A DNA stretch of 64,000 nucleotides, from contig NZ_JADEXZ010000010.1 in NCBI RefSeq assembly GCF_015206815.1, positions 41,277-105,276 on the forward strand. Reading direction: 5' to 3'. Position 1 is the stretch's first letter. Each line of letters begins with the position of its first letter. Shown in pieces: positions 1 through 9,800 of this stretch. The translations under genes were made by a program, and so were the position numbers. Below the pieces are notes generated by a model. That model saw only the letters and a list, made by a program, of their open reading frames with translations, had not been told where the DNA came from and did no database searches. This DNA is from Fortiea sp. LEGE XX443 (lineage in GTDB: Bacteria > Cyanobacteriota > Cyanobacteriia > Cyanobacteriales > Nostocaceae).

Positions 1-180
1 CGATCGCCCCATGTGAACATTAACGAAGTCATCCTCATGCCAGTAGATCAAGCCAGCGCCACTCTCGTTCATCGTCATAATTAGATTGCCCACATCATAC
101 CAGAGCATTTCCGTGAACCAGAAGTGTTTGCACCAGAGCATTTTTTGCCAGAACGTGGTGACCCTAGTTTTGGTCAATAG
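1..180 (+). pseudogene. cytochrome P450-like remnant
   Basis: Frame 1 is open from the window edge to a TAG at 82-84, then open again to a TAG at 178-180. The second stretch reads PEHFREPEVFAPEHFLPER, which resembles the conserved P450 segment before the heme loop (HRxPEVFxxPExFxPER). No heme-binding cysteine loop follows and the frame carries an internal stop, so this can only be a decayed scrap. The upstream part lies outside the window. The intact P450 at 41486-42880 may be a distant relative. Assignment rests on one short motif and is weak. Confidence 0.3.
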
Positions 181-538
181 AAGAGATATGGGCGTAGGAA
201 ATCGAATAATTAATCATCTTTAACTCTTCAGGACTTAGCCCTCTTTCAAGAAACAAGGCAGAAGGCAGAGGGCAGAAGGCAGAAGGGAAGAGGATTTGAC
301 TTGTTTCTTCTATTCATAGCGGGTGGTGTGCCGCCAGTGCGTCTGCTTCTAAGAAACATTTCTGTTTCTTGAAAGCGGGTTAGTTCATTGGAACTCACCC
401 GCTACAGGCAGGAATATGAAATTACGCGATCGCTTAACTTAGAAGGCGCGATCAAGGCATACAGTCAGCACGAATATCAGCGCACACTCATTATTCTTTG
501 GCGTTGCATAATAAGGTATGAATAGAGGGTGCTGAAAG
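181..538. other. intergenic, no gene seen
   Basis: No convincing coding frame is present. It holds one HIP1 site near 423 and a heptamer tract at 257-285. A short minus-strand frame over 439-708 looks like the shadow of the mosaic frame that starts at 539. Confidence 0.6.
257..285. repeat. tandem heptamer GGCAGAA (STRR type)
   Basis: Four tandem units of GGCAGAA or GGCAGAG run head to tail. Short tandemly repeated heptamers of this kind are typical of heterocystous cyanobacterial intergenic DNA. Confidence 0.7.
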
Positions 539-1459
539 ATGAATTGTCCAGAATGTGGCTCAAAAAGCGAAAAGTTGCGTGCGGGGGTTCCTCCCGTTGA
601 GCCGTTAAGGGGCGAACATACTAGAGTTGATGATATAGAAATTTGCCACAACAACGCCATAATTCCCATTGAGGCACGGGGAACTCCAGTTTTTGATGAG
701 CAGGGCAATGTGACTTATGCGATCGCCGCTTTTCAAGACATTACTGAGCGAAAACAAGCCGAGCAACTGTTAGCCGATTACAATCGCACCTTAGAACAAC
801 AGGTTGCAGAACGAACAGCAGCTTTACATAAAAGCGAAGCCGAATTGCGCTTACGAGAACAGGAATTACGACTGATCACAGACGCTCTACCTGTTTGTAT
901 CACTTATGTAGATGCCAACCAGCGTTATCGGTTTGCCAACCGCACATACGAGGAATGGTTTGGTCGTAGTCGAGGTGTCGAGGTGCTGACCCGACTGACC
1001 TATGCGGTAGTGCCAGCATTTGTTTCCCGTGGCTCTGGCACGATTATCAACATCGCCTCAATCGTTGCAGTGGCTCCTGAGACACTCAATGGCGTATACG
1101 GCGGTACAAAAGCATTCGTTTTGGCCTTCAGCCAATCGTTGCGACATGAGCTGGCTAACACAGGAATTCGGATTCAGGTCGTCCTACCAGGTGCTACAAG
1201 CACAAACTTTTGGAGTATTGCTGGTACGCCAGTTGAACACCTACCACAAGAGATCGTTATGTCGGTTGACGACATGGTTGATGCGGCTCTTGCTGGTCTC
1301 GACGAGGGGGAATTCGCCACCATTCCTTCCCTCTCAGATATCGAGCAATGGGAGGCGTATGAAGACGCACGCCAAGCTCTGCTTCCCAACCTATCTCGCA
1401 CAACGCCAGCTAACCGCTATAGAGACAGACATGGCCAAGCTTCTTATACATTTTCGTGA
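539..1459 (+). pseudogene. mosaic frame: zinc-ribbon stub + PAS sensor piece + SDR C-terminal half
   Basis: This continuous 306-codon frame joins unrelated pieces. Residues 1-7 (MNCPECG) resemble a zinc-ribbon start such as that of IS1-type InsA proteins. Residues about 25-145 are a PAS/PAC-linker-PAS segment of a sensor kinase (FQDITERKQAE, a coiled stretch, then YVDANQRY and RTYEEWFGR). From about residue 148 to 290 the frame becomes the C-terminal half of a short-chain dehydrogenase, with the catalytic serine region (NIAS) and a YxxxK pair (VYGGTK). The SDR part lacks its nucleotide-binding GxxxGxG and NAG motifs, and the PAS part has no kinase or other output domain. The last 13 residues look unrelated. 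Probably a product of rearrangement and non-functional, although the frame is intact. Confidence 0.6.
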
Positions 1460-1595
1460 CGATCCGCCACGGATCAACGTGCCAACTTTAGTTATTCATG
1501 GAGATAGCGATCGCATTCTTCCACTTGAGTCTACCGCAGCGAGACTGCCACAACTAATTAAAGACAGTCGCCTTGCCCGCCGCAGGCATCGCTAG
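1422..1595 (+). pseudogene. alpha/beta hydrolase C-terminal fragment (chloroperoxidase-like)
   Basis: In the frame shifted from the mosaic upstream, translation reads RINVPTLVIHGDSDRILPLE followed by ARLPQLIKDSRL. This is the strand and loop carrying the catalytic acid in haloperoxidase-type hydrolases, close to [15 protein letters not shown] of the intact hydrolase at 10776-11600. The nucleophile elbow and the catalytic histidine are missing. It overlaps the 3' end of the mosaic frame, so debris of at least three genes is joined here. Confidence 0.5.
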
Positions 1596-1661
1596 AATCT
1601 CGATCCGTTGATAACAGCCATTACTACTGCAAATAATTTACCTCACATATGAAGCAGCGTT

Positions 1662-2243
1662 TTAGGGAATGGGATACAGCCATTTGCGAAATAATTGTGT
1701 TAGGCGCGGCATAATCACATAAGTGAGCAAGGCGACACCGAATCCTGTGCTAATCAGTTGACTAAGCAAGACAGGCAACCCAGATAACAACGGTGCTAGC
1801 AAACGATTGAGTTGAGGAAGAGTGAAGAAGACTCCCAACCACGTCACTAACATCATTTTGTAGCGAGGTGGTGGAGACTTCATCGGCCTGTTTGAGAGAG
1901 TAAACCAGGTTTCCAACCCAGTTAGGGTTTGAATATCTTCTGGTTTTTCGATCAAGGGCTGCAATCGCTCAATCCATTCCTGCCGAATATCTGATTCTAG
2001 CCAGGTCTTAAGATTGTCATAGCAATCGAACTTGAGAATGGCTACGTATTCAGGATGGGTATGATCATGAGGTCGAATAGTGCTAACACCCAAATGTCCC
2101 TTGAATTTTCGTGCATCTGCGGCGATACCATGAAACCATGCTTCGTAACCTTGCTCACGTCCTGGTTTTACTACATGAGAGATCACAGCTGTGACTAAAT
2201 AATTTTCTTCACTGGTATTAATCGCCGATGGTTCATCCAACAT
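1662..2243 (-). CDS. antibiotic biosynthesis monooxygenase (ABM)-domain membrane protein
   Basis: 193 residues. The N-terminal ~110 residues fit an ABM-type ferredoxin-like dimeric fold (VTAVISHVVKPGREQGYEAW, then GHLGVSTIRP and a FDCYDNLKTWLES stretch). The C-terminal ~70 residues contain two hydrophobic segments (VTWLGVFFTLPQLNRLL and VLLSQLISTGFGVALLTYVI), so it is probably anchored in the membrane. Proteins of this layout are described as ABM superfamily with no known substrate. The ATG start is the only good one. It stands alone between debris and a broken porin gene. Confidence 0.75.
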   Translation of the reverse strand: MLDEPSAINTSEENYLVTAVISHVVKPGREQGYEAWFHGIAADARKFKGHLGVSTIRPHDHTHPEYVAILKFDCYDNLKTWLESDIRQEWIERLQPLIEKPEDIQTLTGLETWFTLSNRPMKSPPPRYKMMLVTWLGVFFTLPQLNRLLAPLLSGLPVLLSQLISTGFGVALLTYVIMPRLTQLFRKWLYPIP

Positions 2244-2309
2244 AGAATTTAACGTTCTGGGAAATTTGATAGTTAAAAGAAACTTGCTTTTACTGTGCTT
2301 GTACAGATC

Positions 2310-3866
2310 CTAAAATTGAAAGGTCGTCCGAATGGTACCCACAAAAATCGTGTCATTATTGCTGTTGTGATCGGGGTTGATAATGGCGATCGCACCAGGG
2401 GTAACTGAGACATTATCGTTCACTTGCAATCGATAGAAGGCTTCAAAATGCAATGAAGTGTTGCGATCTATTACCCCAAACTCATTGCTGATTACTTTGG
2501 GAGGTTGTCCAAAGACAAAGCCCAGTAGGTTGCTTTTTTTGCCCAAATCTGGGAATCCAAAATTAACAGCATAGTAAAAAATCTCAGCGCTGGGATCATT
2601 GGGGAGGTCTGGCGCTGATGCTTGGAGATATCCTACCCATCCCCCTAATCTGAAGGCAGGGTTGACGAGCCAGGAAGCTGCAAGACTATAGCTATTGCCA
2701 ACAATGTTGTTACTGGCTCCATTGAAGGGGTCATTGGTAATGGTACTACTTGTATTGATATCGATCGCATTCAAAGAACGAGCATAGGTTAAGCCAAAAC
2801 TTAAGGATTTCGTAGGTTTTAATGTCAGTTGTGCTAGGGCAGAGTAGGAACCATCAAATAATCCAGATCCCGCAGTCGGGTTGTTGGCTTCACTAGCAAG
2901 ATAAACCAGTGCCAAATTGATGGCTGAGTTGAAGTTATAACTGACACCAATGCCTGTCCCACCTGTTTCTTCACGATAGATAGGGCTGCGAATCCCCAAT
3001 GCAGAAATAGAACCTCTGCCATCACTTCCCAATAGAGGGTTAATAGTATCGACCACATCAAACAACGTACCTTGAGCGATCGCACTCACCTTAACAGCAG
3101 ACCCGATGGGAAATTGATAATAGAGTTGATTGAGAATTAACTGATTGTCTGTATCACCATCAAAACTGAGGCGAGCCATATTTGTACCTGTAGCTTGCCT
3201 CAAGTTAGGAATATTGCCAGCCTGAAATCGAATTCTCAGTAAATCTTGCCCCGTAAAACTGGTGTTAAAGATTAACCGCACGCGATCGCTAAAAATGATA
3301 TTATCACCGACCTTACCCCTGGAGCCAGGTGTTTCTCCTGCTGGTACAGCTTTATCATCGCCAAATGCACCACTCACCGCAAAAACTACTTCTCCAGTAA
3401 ATTTTGTCGTCGTCGAGAATTGCTGAGACTCGAATTGATCTGTGCGTGTTGCTAAGGAATCTACCCGTCCACGCAATATTGAGAGTTCTGCTGCAAATTC
3501 CTTTTGAAGTCTTTGCAAAGTTTGTAAATCTTCTCTCTTAATCACATCTGCTGTCGTACTTTCTAGTAGCTGATTGAGCCGAGCGAGACAAGCATTCAAC
3601 CCGACAGCAAATTCATAGCGAGTGATTGAGCGATTGCCTTGAAATTTTTAATCGGGATAACCAACAATGCAGTCGTAGCGATCAACTAATGCTTGTAATG
3701 CTTGAAACGCCCAATCTGTAGGCTGCACATCAGTAAGCTGATTCACAGATGTGACTCGATCGTGCAATGTATCCTGAGCAGTAGCAGGTCTAGAAAGGCA
3801 TTGCTGAGTTAGGCATACTCCAAAGATCAGAGATGACGAGAGAATTAATTGAGAAAAAAGTTTCAT
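2310..3866 (-). pseudogene. iron-uptake porin (SLH + OprB-type barrel) interrupted by one in-frame stop
   Basis: The first half begins at ATG 3866 with a signal peptide (MKLFSQLILSSSLIFGVCL, ending near ATAQD) and the conserved SLH start of cyanobacterial iron porins (VTSVNQLTDVQPTDWAFQAL, then CIVGYPD). A TAA at 3648-3650 follows where family members have GYPDG. Reading continues in the same frame as KFQGNRSITRYEFAVGLNACLARLNQLLE, a coiled coil, and a complete beta-barrel ending in the outer-membrane signature TTFQF. Apart from this codon the gene looks intact at about 518 codons. An internal ATG at 3599 could start a product without signal peptide, which would not be exported. Either a recent pseudogene, a readthrough gene or a sequencing error. 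Confidence 0.85.
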
Positions 3867-4012
3867 TGAGAACAACCACCTTAGAGATACCAGATTGTTC
3901 GGCAATTGTTTACCAAGAAGTAGTTGTCACCGCTATGTTTCAAGTAAAGTTGATAACCTAGCGATGACAATACCAACTCAGTTACACACAAGCTAAAGTA
4001 GGCGCTTTCTCA

Positions 4013-4654
4013 CTATTTACTGGGAGATCCAGCATTTGACGTTGCTGCATAGCTGGTCATCAAGTTTTTGTAGTCAGGAATAAACCCTGCTAAGAGACTA
4101 CCCAGTCCTTCAATATCGTTACGCCAGTCACGGTGCAATTCACCCACAACGCTAAACCAATTGACCAATTGAATTCCAGCACGAGACATTCGTTCCCAAG
4201 CGGCATAACGACAGGCTTCATCAAAGGTTCCAGAGGCATCAGTGACAACAAAAACCTCATAACCCGCTTCCAATGCCGAAAGCGCACAAAAAGTAACACA
4301 GACATCAGTGACAATGCCGGCAATGATTAATTGCTTCTTGCCTGTTGCTACTACTGCTTTCACAAAGTCCTCGTTATCCCAAGCGTTGATCTGTCCGGGA
4401 CGCGGAATAAAAGGAGCATCGGGAAACTTCTCTTTCAGTTCAGGGATGATGACACCATTGGGGCCATCCTCAAAGCTAGTTGTCAAAACTGTGGGCAGGT
4501 TAAAAAACTTGGCTGCACTTGCTAGCGCTAGCACATTATTTTTGAAGTCAGCCGCACCAATATCACGCACAAGTGAGAACAGTCCAGTTTGGTGATCGAC
4601 CAGCAGCACCGCAGCATTATTTTTGTCTAACCGGTTGTACTTGAATGTAGACAT
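4013..4654 (-). CDS. isochorismatase-family cysteine hydrolase (YcaC-like)
   Basis: 213 residues. Cysteine-hydrolase fold with an early catalytic Asp (AAVLLVDHQTGLF) and the nucleophilic Cys in GIVTDVCVTFCALSA, followed by the family strand GYEVFVVTDASGTFD. Length and motifs match YcaC-like hydrolases rather than true isochorismatases. Substrates of this subgroup are mostly unknown; amide or ester hydrolysis of small molecules is expected. Starts at ATG with an AGGA sequence about 11 bp upstream. Encoded alone. Confidence 0.85.
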   Translation of the reverse strand: MSTFKYNRLDKNNAAVLLVDHQTGLFSLVRDIGAADFKNNVLALASAAKFFNLPTVLTTSFEDGPNGVIIPELKEKFPDAPFIPRPGQINAWDNEDFVKAVVATGKKQLIIAGIVTDVCVTFCALSALEAGYEVFVVTDASGTFDEACRYAAWERMSRAGIQLVNWFSVVGELHRDWRNDIEGLGSLLAGFIPDYKNLMTSYAATSNAGSPSK

Positions 4655-5053
4655 GAGTTATTGATCCTAATTTGAGTTATTGGGAATGAGGAATTGCAGA
4701 ATGCTCTAAATAGCTTATGGCGTAAGCTGTTGCGAGATGGACTCAGTGTGCGTGACTAATCGAAATTACACCACTCAAGATCCGCTAGTTAAGCACCAAG
4801 TTAAGGCGATCAGGGAGCCTTAAACAACCTCCGTGCAGCACATCCTCACCCTAAATCCTTACCTCTAGAGCATCGGTGATACCAATTTCCAATAAATATG
4901 AAACACATCTTTTTGTAGAGACGTTCCAATGCAACGTCTCTACAGGATCTTAAATAGGAGATGAAAAAGTATTGTAACGACATAGGACTCTATACTGGTG
5001 AGTAGAGAAGCAAGAGCGCTTTAAACTCAATTTTAGAGGCTAGGAAGATAACT
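4655..5053. other. intergenic between divergent genes
   Basis: Holds the upstream regions of the isochorismatase-like gene (leftwards) and the quinone reductase-like gene (rightwards), plus the inverted repeat at 4915-4943. No coding frame is supported. Confidence 0.6.
4915..4943. repeat. short inverted repeat, 11-bp arms
   Basis: GTAGAGACGTT at 4915-4925 pairs perfectly with AACGTCTCTAC at 4933-4943 across a 7-base loop. This palindrome resembles a dispersed intergenic element of Nostocales genomes (from memory). It has no T-run and lies between divergent genes, so it is not an obvious terminator. Confidence 0.7.
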
Positions 5054-6022
5054 ATGCAGTTGATGAAAGCTGCTGTTCTAAAAGCGTTTGGTGGTGTCAA
5101 TGGGTTCGAGATTCAGGAAATCCCCAAACCAAAGCCAAAACCGCATCAAGTGTTAGTGCGAGTTCATGCCACGTCTCTCAATCCAGTTGATTATCAGACT
5201 CGTCGTGGAGACTATCAGAATTTGGTGAAGTTACCTGCCATTCTTGGTGTGGATATTTCCGGTGTCATTGAAGCTGTTGGAGAATCTGTCACAACTTTCA
5301 AAGTCGGTGATGAAGTGTACTACTCACCGCAGCTTTTTGGTGAATCGGGGAGTTACGCAGAGTATCACGTTGCAGATCAGCAGATCGTTGCTCATAAACC
5401 AGTAAACTTATCACATCCGGAAGCCGCCTGTTTTCCCTTGGCTGCGGGGACAGCATGGGACTGTTTAGTGACTAGAGGTCAGTTACAAGTAGGTGAGTCT
5501 GTTTTGATTCATGCTGGCGCAGGTGGCGTTGGTTCATTTGCCATTCAGTTAGCGAAAGCAATAGGCGCTTACGTTTTTACAACTTGTAGTTTTAATAATC
5601 ACGACTTGGTCAAACAACTAGGAGCAGATTATGCAATTGATTATAGGTCTGAAGATTACGTTGAAGTCATCCAGCGTGTAACTAATGACAAAGGCGTTGA
5701 CCTCCTATTAGACACTATTGGTGGAGAAACTATTCAGCAGAGTCCCCAAGTGGTTCGCCCCTATGGTCGAATCGTCAGCATTGTCGATATTGCAACTCCT
5801 CAGTCATTACTAGAAGCATGGGCTAAAAACTTAACCATACATTTTGTTATTACCTCTCAATATCGCGCCAAATTAGATTCACTTAGACATTTAATTGAAC
5901 GCAATCAGCTACATCCTGTGATTGATTCTGTCATGCCTTGGACTCAAGTAGCACAAGCCCATCAGCGTTTAGAACAAGGTGGCACGAAAGGCAAAGTGGT
6001 TCTACAAGTTGTTGAAGGTTAA
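5054..6022 (+). CDS. zinc-type alcohol dehydrogenase-like NADPH:quinone oxidoreductase (MDR family)
   Basis: 322 residues. N-terminal GroES-like domain (LNPVDYQTRRG, GVDISGVIEAVGE, FKVGDEVYY) and a Rossmann domain with AGAGGVGSFAIQLAK. The zinc-ligand cysteines of alcohol dehydrogenases are absent, which places it with zinc-independent quinone or enone reductases. It should use NADPH to reduce quinones or unsaturated carbonyls in the cytosol. Start ATG at 5054 is preceded by AGGAAG at 5042-5047; a second ATG three codons later is possible. Confidence 0.85.
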   Translation: MQLMKAAVLKAFGGVNGFEIQEIPKPKPKPHQVLVRVHATSLNPVDYQTRRGDYQNLVKLPAILGVDISGVIEAVGESVTTFKVGDEVYYSPQLFGESGSYAEYHVADQQIVAHKPVNLSHPEAACFPLAAGTAWDCLVTRGQLQVGESVLIHAGAGGVGSFAIQLAKAIGAYVFTTCSFNNHDLVKQLGADYAIDYRSEDYVEVIQRVTNDKGVDLLLDTIGGETIQQSPQVVRPYGRIVSIVDIATPQSLLEAWAKNLTIHFVITSQYRAKLDSLRHLIERNQLHPVIDSVMPWTQVAQAHQRLEQGGTKGKVVLQVVEG

Positions 6023-6077
6023 CGTTGCTTCATCATGCTGCACTTGAACCTGTTGAGAATGTCAAGTTTACGCGATC

Positions 6078-6218
6078 GCCCCTAATGCTTTTAAGGTCGC
6101 TTTTTGAGCGTTCGTCAATCCCCTTGCCCCTTGAATATTCATCCCTTCATACAAGCGATCGCTCATCAACATTTTCATACAGCGTCCGGTTGCGACATCC
6201 CACAGCTTAATTGTGCGA
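6078..6218 (-). pseudogene. 141-bp copy of the 3' end of the WD40 gene
   Basis: This stretch aligns without gaps to 6906-7046, the last 141 bp or so of the NB-ARC-WD40 gene, with scattered substitutions. It encodes a degenerate version of the last WD-repeat end and the tail with N(A)[10 protein letters not shown]. Homology stops abruptly on both sides, 8 bp beyond the end of the methyltransferase gene. It is either the last trace of a second WD40 gene downstream or a partial duplication. Confidence 0.85.
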
Positions 6219-6226
6219 ATGATAAG

Positions 6227-6826
6227 TTAGGTCTTTTGGGTAATGATATAAACATGATTTTCAGGATATTGGTCATATTCGAGATGGCGGCAGGTGCAAT
6301 GATGCTCCGCCAGAATTTGCAGGAAAGTATCTACGCCCAAAGTGCTGTACTCAAATTCCTGACCTTGAAACGCCCCTGAAATCTCGCTGCTTGTATATCC
6401 ACCGCCACAGGTAAATAGAAGCACTCCATCGGGTTCAAGCGCATCGCATAGCTTTTTTATCACAGGCGCTTGCCTGTTGAGTGGCAGATGAAAAGTGCTG
6501 TCCCACGCCACAATCAGGCTATAAAGTTTCGGCGGTTGCCAATCACAAATATCTTCCTGGTAAAACGTGATTTCTGGATGTAGGCGTTGGGCTAAATTGA
6601 TCATTTCCCTGGAAATATCCAGTCCTTCAGGCTGAAATCCATGCTGGAATAAGCTGTTAATAAAACGCCCACTACTTCCACACCCGACATCAAGTGCTGC
6701 GTGCTGCTTAAAAGTAAATTTGATCGCCCGTTCTAATTGGGCAATCCCGTAGGTTGAATCTTGATGCTGAGTTTGCCACCATTGGGCAATTTGGTCGTAG
6801 CGGGCAGATGTATCATTTGGCTCCAT
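6227..6826 (-). CDS. class I SAM-dependent methyltransferase
   Basis: 199 residues with a complete methyltransferase fold: motif I LDVGCGSSGRF near residue 45, the acidic end of beta-2 in EGLDIS, YQEDICDW for motif II, and LIVAWDSTFHLP for motif IV. Small-molecule type; the substrate cannot be told. It lies 69 bp downstream of the WD40 gene, is co-directional with it, and is followed by a relic of the WD40 3' end, so it sits between two copies of that sequence. Confidence 0.85.
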   Translation of the reverse strand: MEPNDTSARYDQIAQWWQTQHQDSTYGIAQLERAIKFTFKQHAALDVGCGSSGRFINSLFQHGFQPEGLDISREMINLAQRLHPEITFYQEDICDWQPPKLYSLIVAWDSTFHLPLNRQAPVIKKLCDALEPDGVLLFTCGGGYTSSEISGAFQGQEFEYSTLGVDTFLQILAEHHCTCRHLEYDQYPENHVYIITQKT

Positions 6827-6895
6827 AGAGTGACCTCAAAAGTGTTGATCAAGATTTTCAGAGCAATTAAAATCTTTCCCCACGCTACACACAGA

Positions 6896-9800
6896 CTAAA
6901 CAATTGCCCCTAATGCTTTCAATGTCGCTTTTTGAGCGTTGGTCAATCCCCTTGTCCCTTGAATATTCATGCCTTCATACAGGCGATCGCTGATCAACGT
7001 CCGAATACAGCGTCCGGTTGCGACATCCCACAGCTTAATTGTGCGATCGTCACTACCACTCAGTAAAAATTGACCATTGGAGCTAAAACTCACCGAAGTT
7101 ACCCAACTCGTATGCTCGTGTAACACTTGCAAACAATTCCCTGTTTGTAGATTCCACAGGCGAATGGTTTGATCACCACTGCCACTTGCCAAGGTTTTAC
7201 CGTCAGGGCTGATGGCAACAGTCCAGATTCCACCTGTATGACCCCGCAGAACTTTTATACTTTCGCCCGTCTGGAGATCCCACAGGCGAATAGTTTGGTC
7301 AAAACTACCGCTAATTAACTGCCGATCATTGGCAGCAAATGTCAGGGTGAACACTCCGCCAGTATGACCCGGCAACACTTGCAGACAAGCCCCGGTTTGC
7401 ACGTCCCACAGGCGAATGGTTTGGTCAGAACTGCCACTTACGAGCCTTTGACCATCAGTATTAAATGCGATCGATCTCACACCATCCTGATGACCGCGCA
7501 GTACCCGCAAACACTGATGAGTGTCTACATCCCATAGCCGCACAGTTTGATCGTGGCTACCGCTTGCCAAAATTTTCCCGCTAGGATTGAACATGACTGT
7601 CCACACGGGCGCATCATGACCTAACCACTCACACAGAGATCCCGTTTGCAGATTCCACATCAAAATCGAGCCATCCTGGCCATTAGTTGCAACTGTTTGG
7701 CTATCAGGGCTAAAGCTTAAATATGAAGTCCAACTGGTTAAACAAGAAATCGTATCAGTTTCTCTTTGCAAGGTTTTGTAAGGGCGAAGGGGTGACAAGT
7801 TGTCATCCAACGGCAAATGCCACAGGTGAATTGTTTCATCCTGACCTCTACTAGCAAGGGTTTGACCATTCGGACTGAGGCTGAGAGAACGAATGCCACT
7901 GGTACACCCGCGCAATGTTTTCAGGCTTTGCCCGTGCAGATTCCACAGCCGCACCGTTTGATCTTGACTGGCACTCGCTATTAGTTGCCCCCGAATGGCA
8001 ATAGCCAGAACATCGTCGGTGTGACCGTCCAAAACATTGATGCACTGAGCATCTTGGACATTCCACAGGCGCAGAGTCCCATCATCACTGCCACTCGCCA
8101 AAATGCTCCCATCTGGGCTAAATGCCATACTCCAAACCCAATTGGTGTGTCCATGCAGCACCGTTGATTGATAGGCGTTGGTGTGAAGTTGCCCACTCCA
8201 GAGTCGAATCGAGCCACTAAAACTGCCACTGGCTAGCAGTTGACCATCTGGGCTGTAACGGACACAATGAACTCCCTCAGTATGTCCTTGCAACACATTG
8301 AGACATTTACCATTCATCACATCCCAAATCCGAACCGACTCGTCTTTGCTGCCACTGGCTAAGGTTTGATTATCAGGAGAGAAGTGAACTGAGTAAACGT
8401 TTTTTGTATGTCCCTGCAAGACTTGGAGACAATCTCCTTGTAAATTCCACACTCTCACAGTTTGATCGTCACTACCACTCGCCAACCGTTGACCATCGGG
8501 ACTAAAGTTCACTGACCAAACACAGCCTGTATGCTCTGTTAAAACCCGTAAGCACTGGCCGCTCTGCACATCCCACAACCGTATCGAAGTATCACTACCG
8601 CTACTGGCTAACCTGTTACCATCAGGACTAAAGGCAACGCACCATACCCAGCTTGTATGACCTTCAAAGGTAGCTAATAGTTGAGTCGTAGCGATCTGCC
8701 AGAGATATACCAGTCCACTTGAATCACCAACAGCAACAATCTCACCGTCTGGGCTAATATCGATGGACATCGCACTATTTAAGCTCTCTGAAAAAATGGA
8801 CTTGCTTAAATCTGCATTTTGAAAATTGACCCCTGCTAAATTAACCTGCCGCAGGTCAGCTTGCTGCACCACGAGGAAAGAAAAATCGGAACCGCGCAAA
8901 TCTACTTTGAGCTGCACCAGAAGATTGATTAGATTACCTGCAACATATCCTGTTCCATATCTTGATGGCTGTCGCTGCTGTGCTAGTAGTTGCCTTGCTC
9001 TGTCCTCAACCTCTGTCACATTTCTGTAAGACGATAACAGCCATTCCAGCACAGATTGCACGATTAATCGCAGTTGAATCTCTCGAATATAATCTTTTGC
9101 CTGTACTCGAATCAATGAATGGCTTTGCAATACATCAAGCTGTCGAGTCGCAAATTCTGTGCAGACCTTTTGAATCAATCGTTCCGTGACATATTCCATA
9201 ACAACGGGCTGCAAGAAGAATAACCCATCTATTTTTTCGAGTAGCGTAGGCTTTGCCTTCTCGATTAGAGATCGCCGGATCAACGAGTTTATCAGTTGGG
9301 GAACGCTTTGTTGATCGGCTGAACCAACCACATTTTCACGAATCTGGGCGATCGCCACTGGCTCCCGGTGAATAGCAAACCAGTACAATATTTTCTGTTC
9401 TTCTGTTGATAGGCGATTGAACTGACGAGCCAGCAAATCGCGGATGTCTCCAAAGATGAAAGTCCCCTGACTGATGTAGGCTATAAAATCAGCAATGCTA
9501 CCGTTGAATACATCTTGGGTAGCAGCTGCCACCATCTTCAGTGCCAGGGGATTGCCACCATAGTGATTGATCAGATTTTGCCACTGGGCTTCTGAACCTG
9601 TAAATACTCCCTTTTCTCGAAAGATGGCGCGGCCATCATCGGGCGTGAGTCCATTTAGAGGTAGCGATCGCACCCTGCTTTGTGTGCCTTCCATCATCGC
9701 TATTTCCTGTGGTTTCTCGCGGCTGGTTAGCAAACAACAGCTTTGGTGGTGCGTTTCGCCAATCGTTCTGAGCCACTGTCCATAAGCTTCATAACCTGAT

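Noticed and set aside
7851..9785. Several frames on both strands inside the WD40 gene
   Set aside because: Repeat-driven shadows of the 1,214-residue protein.
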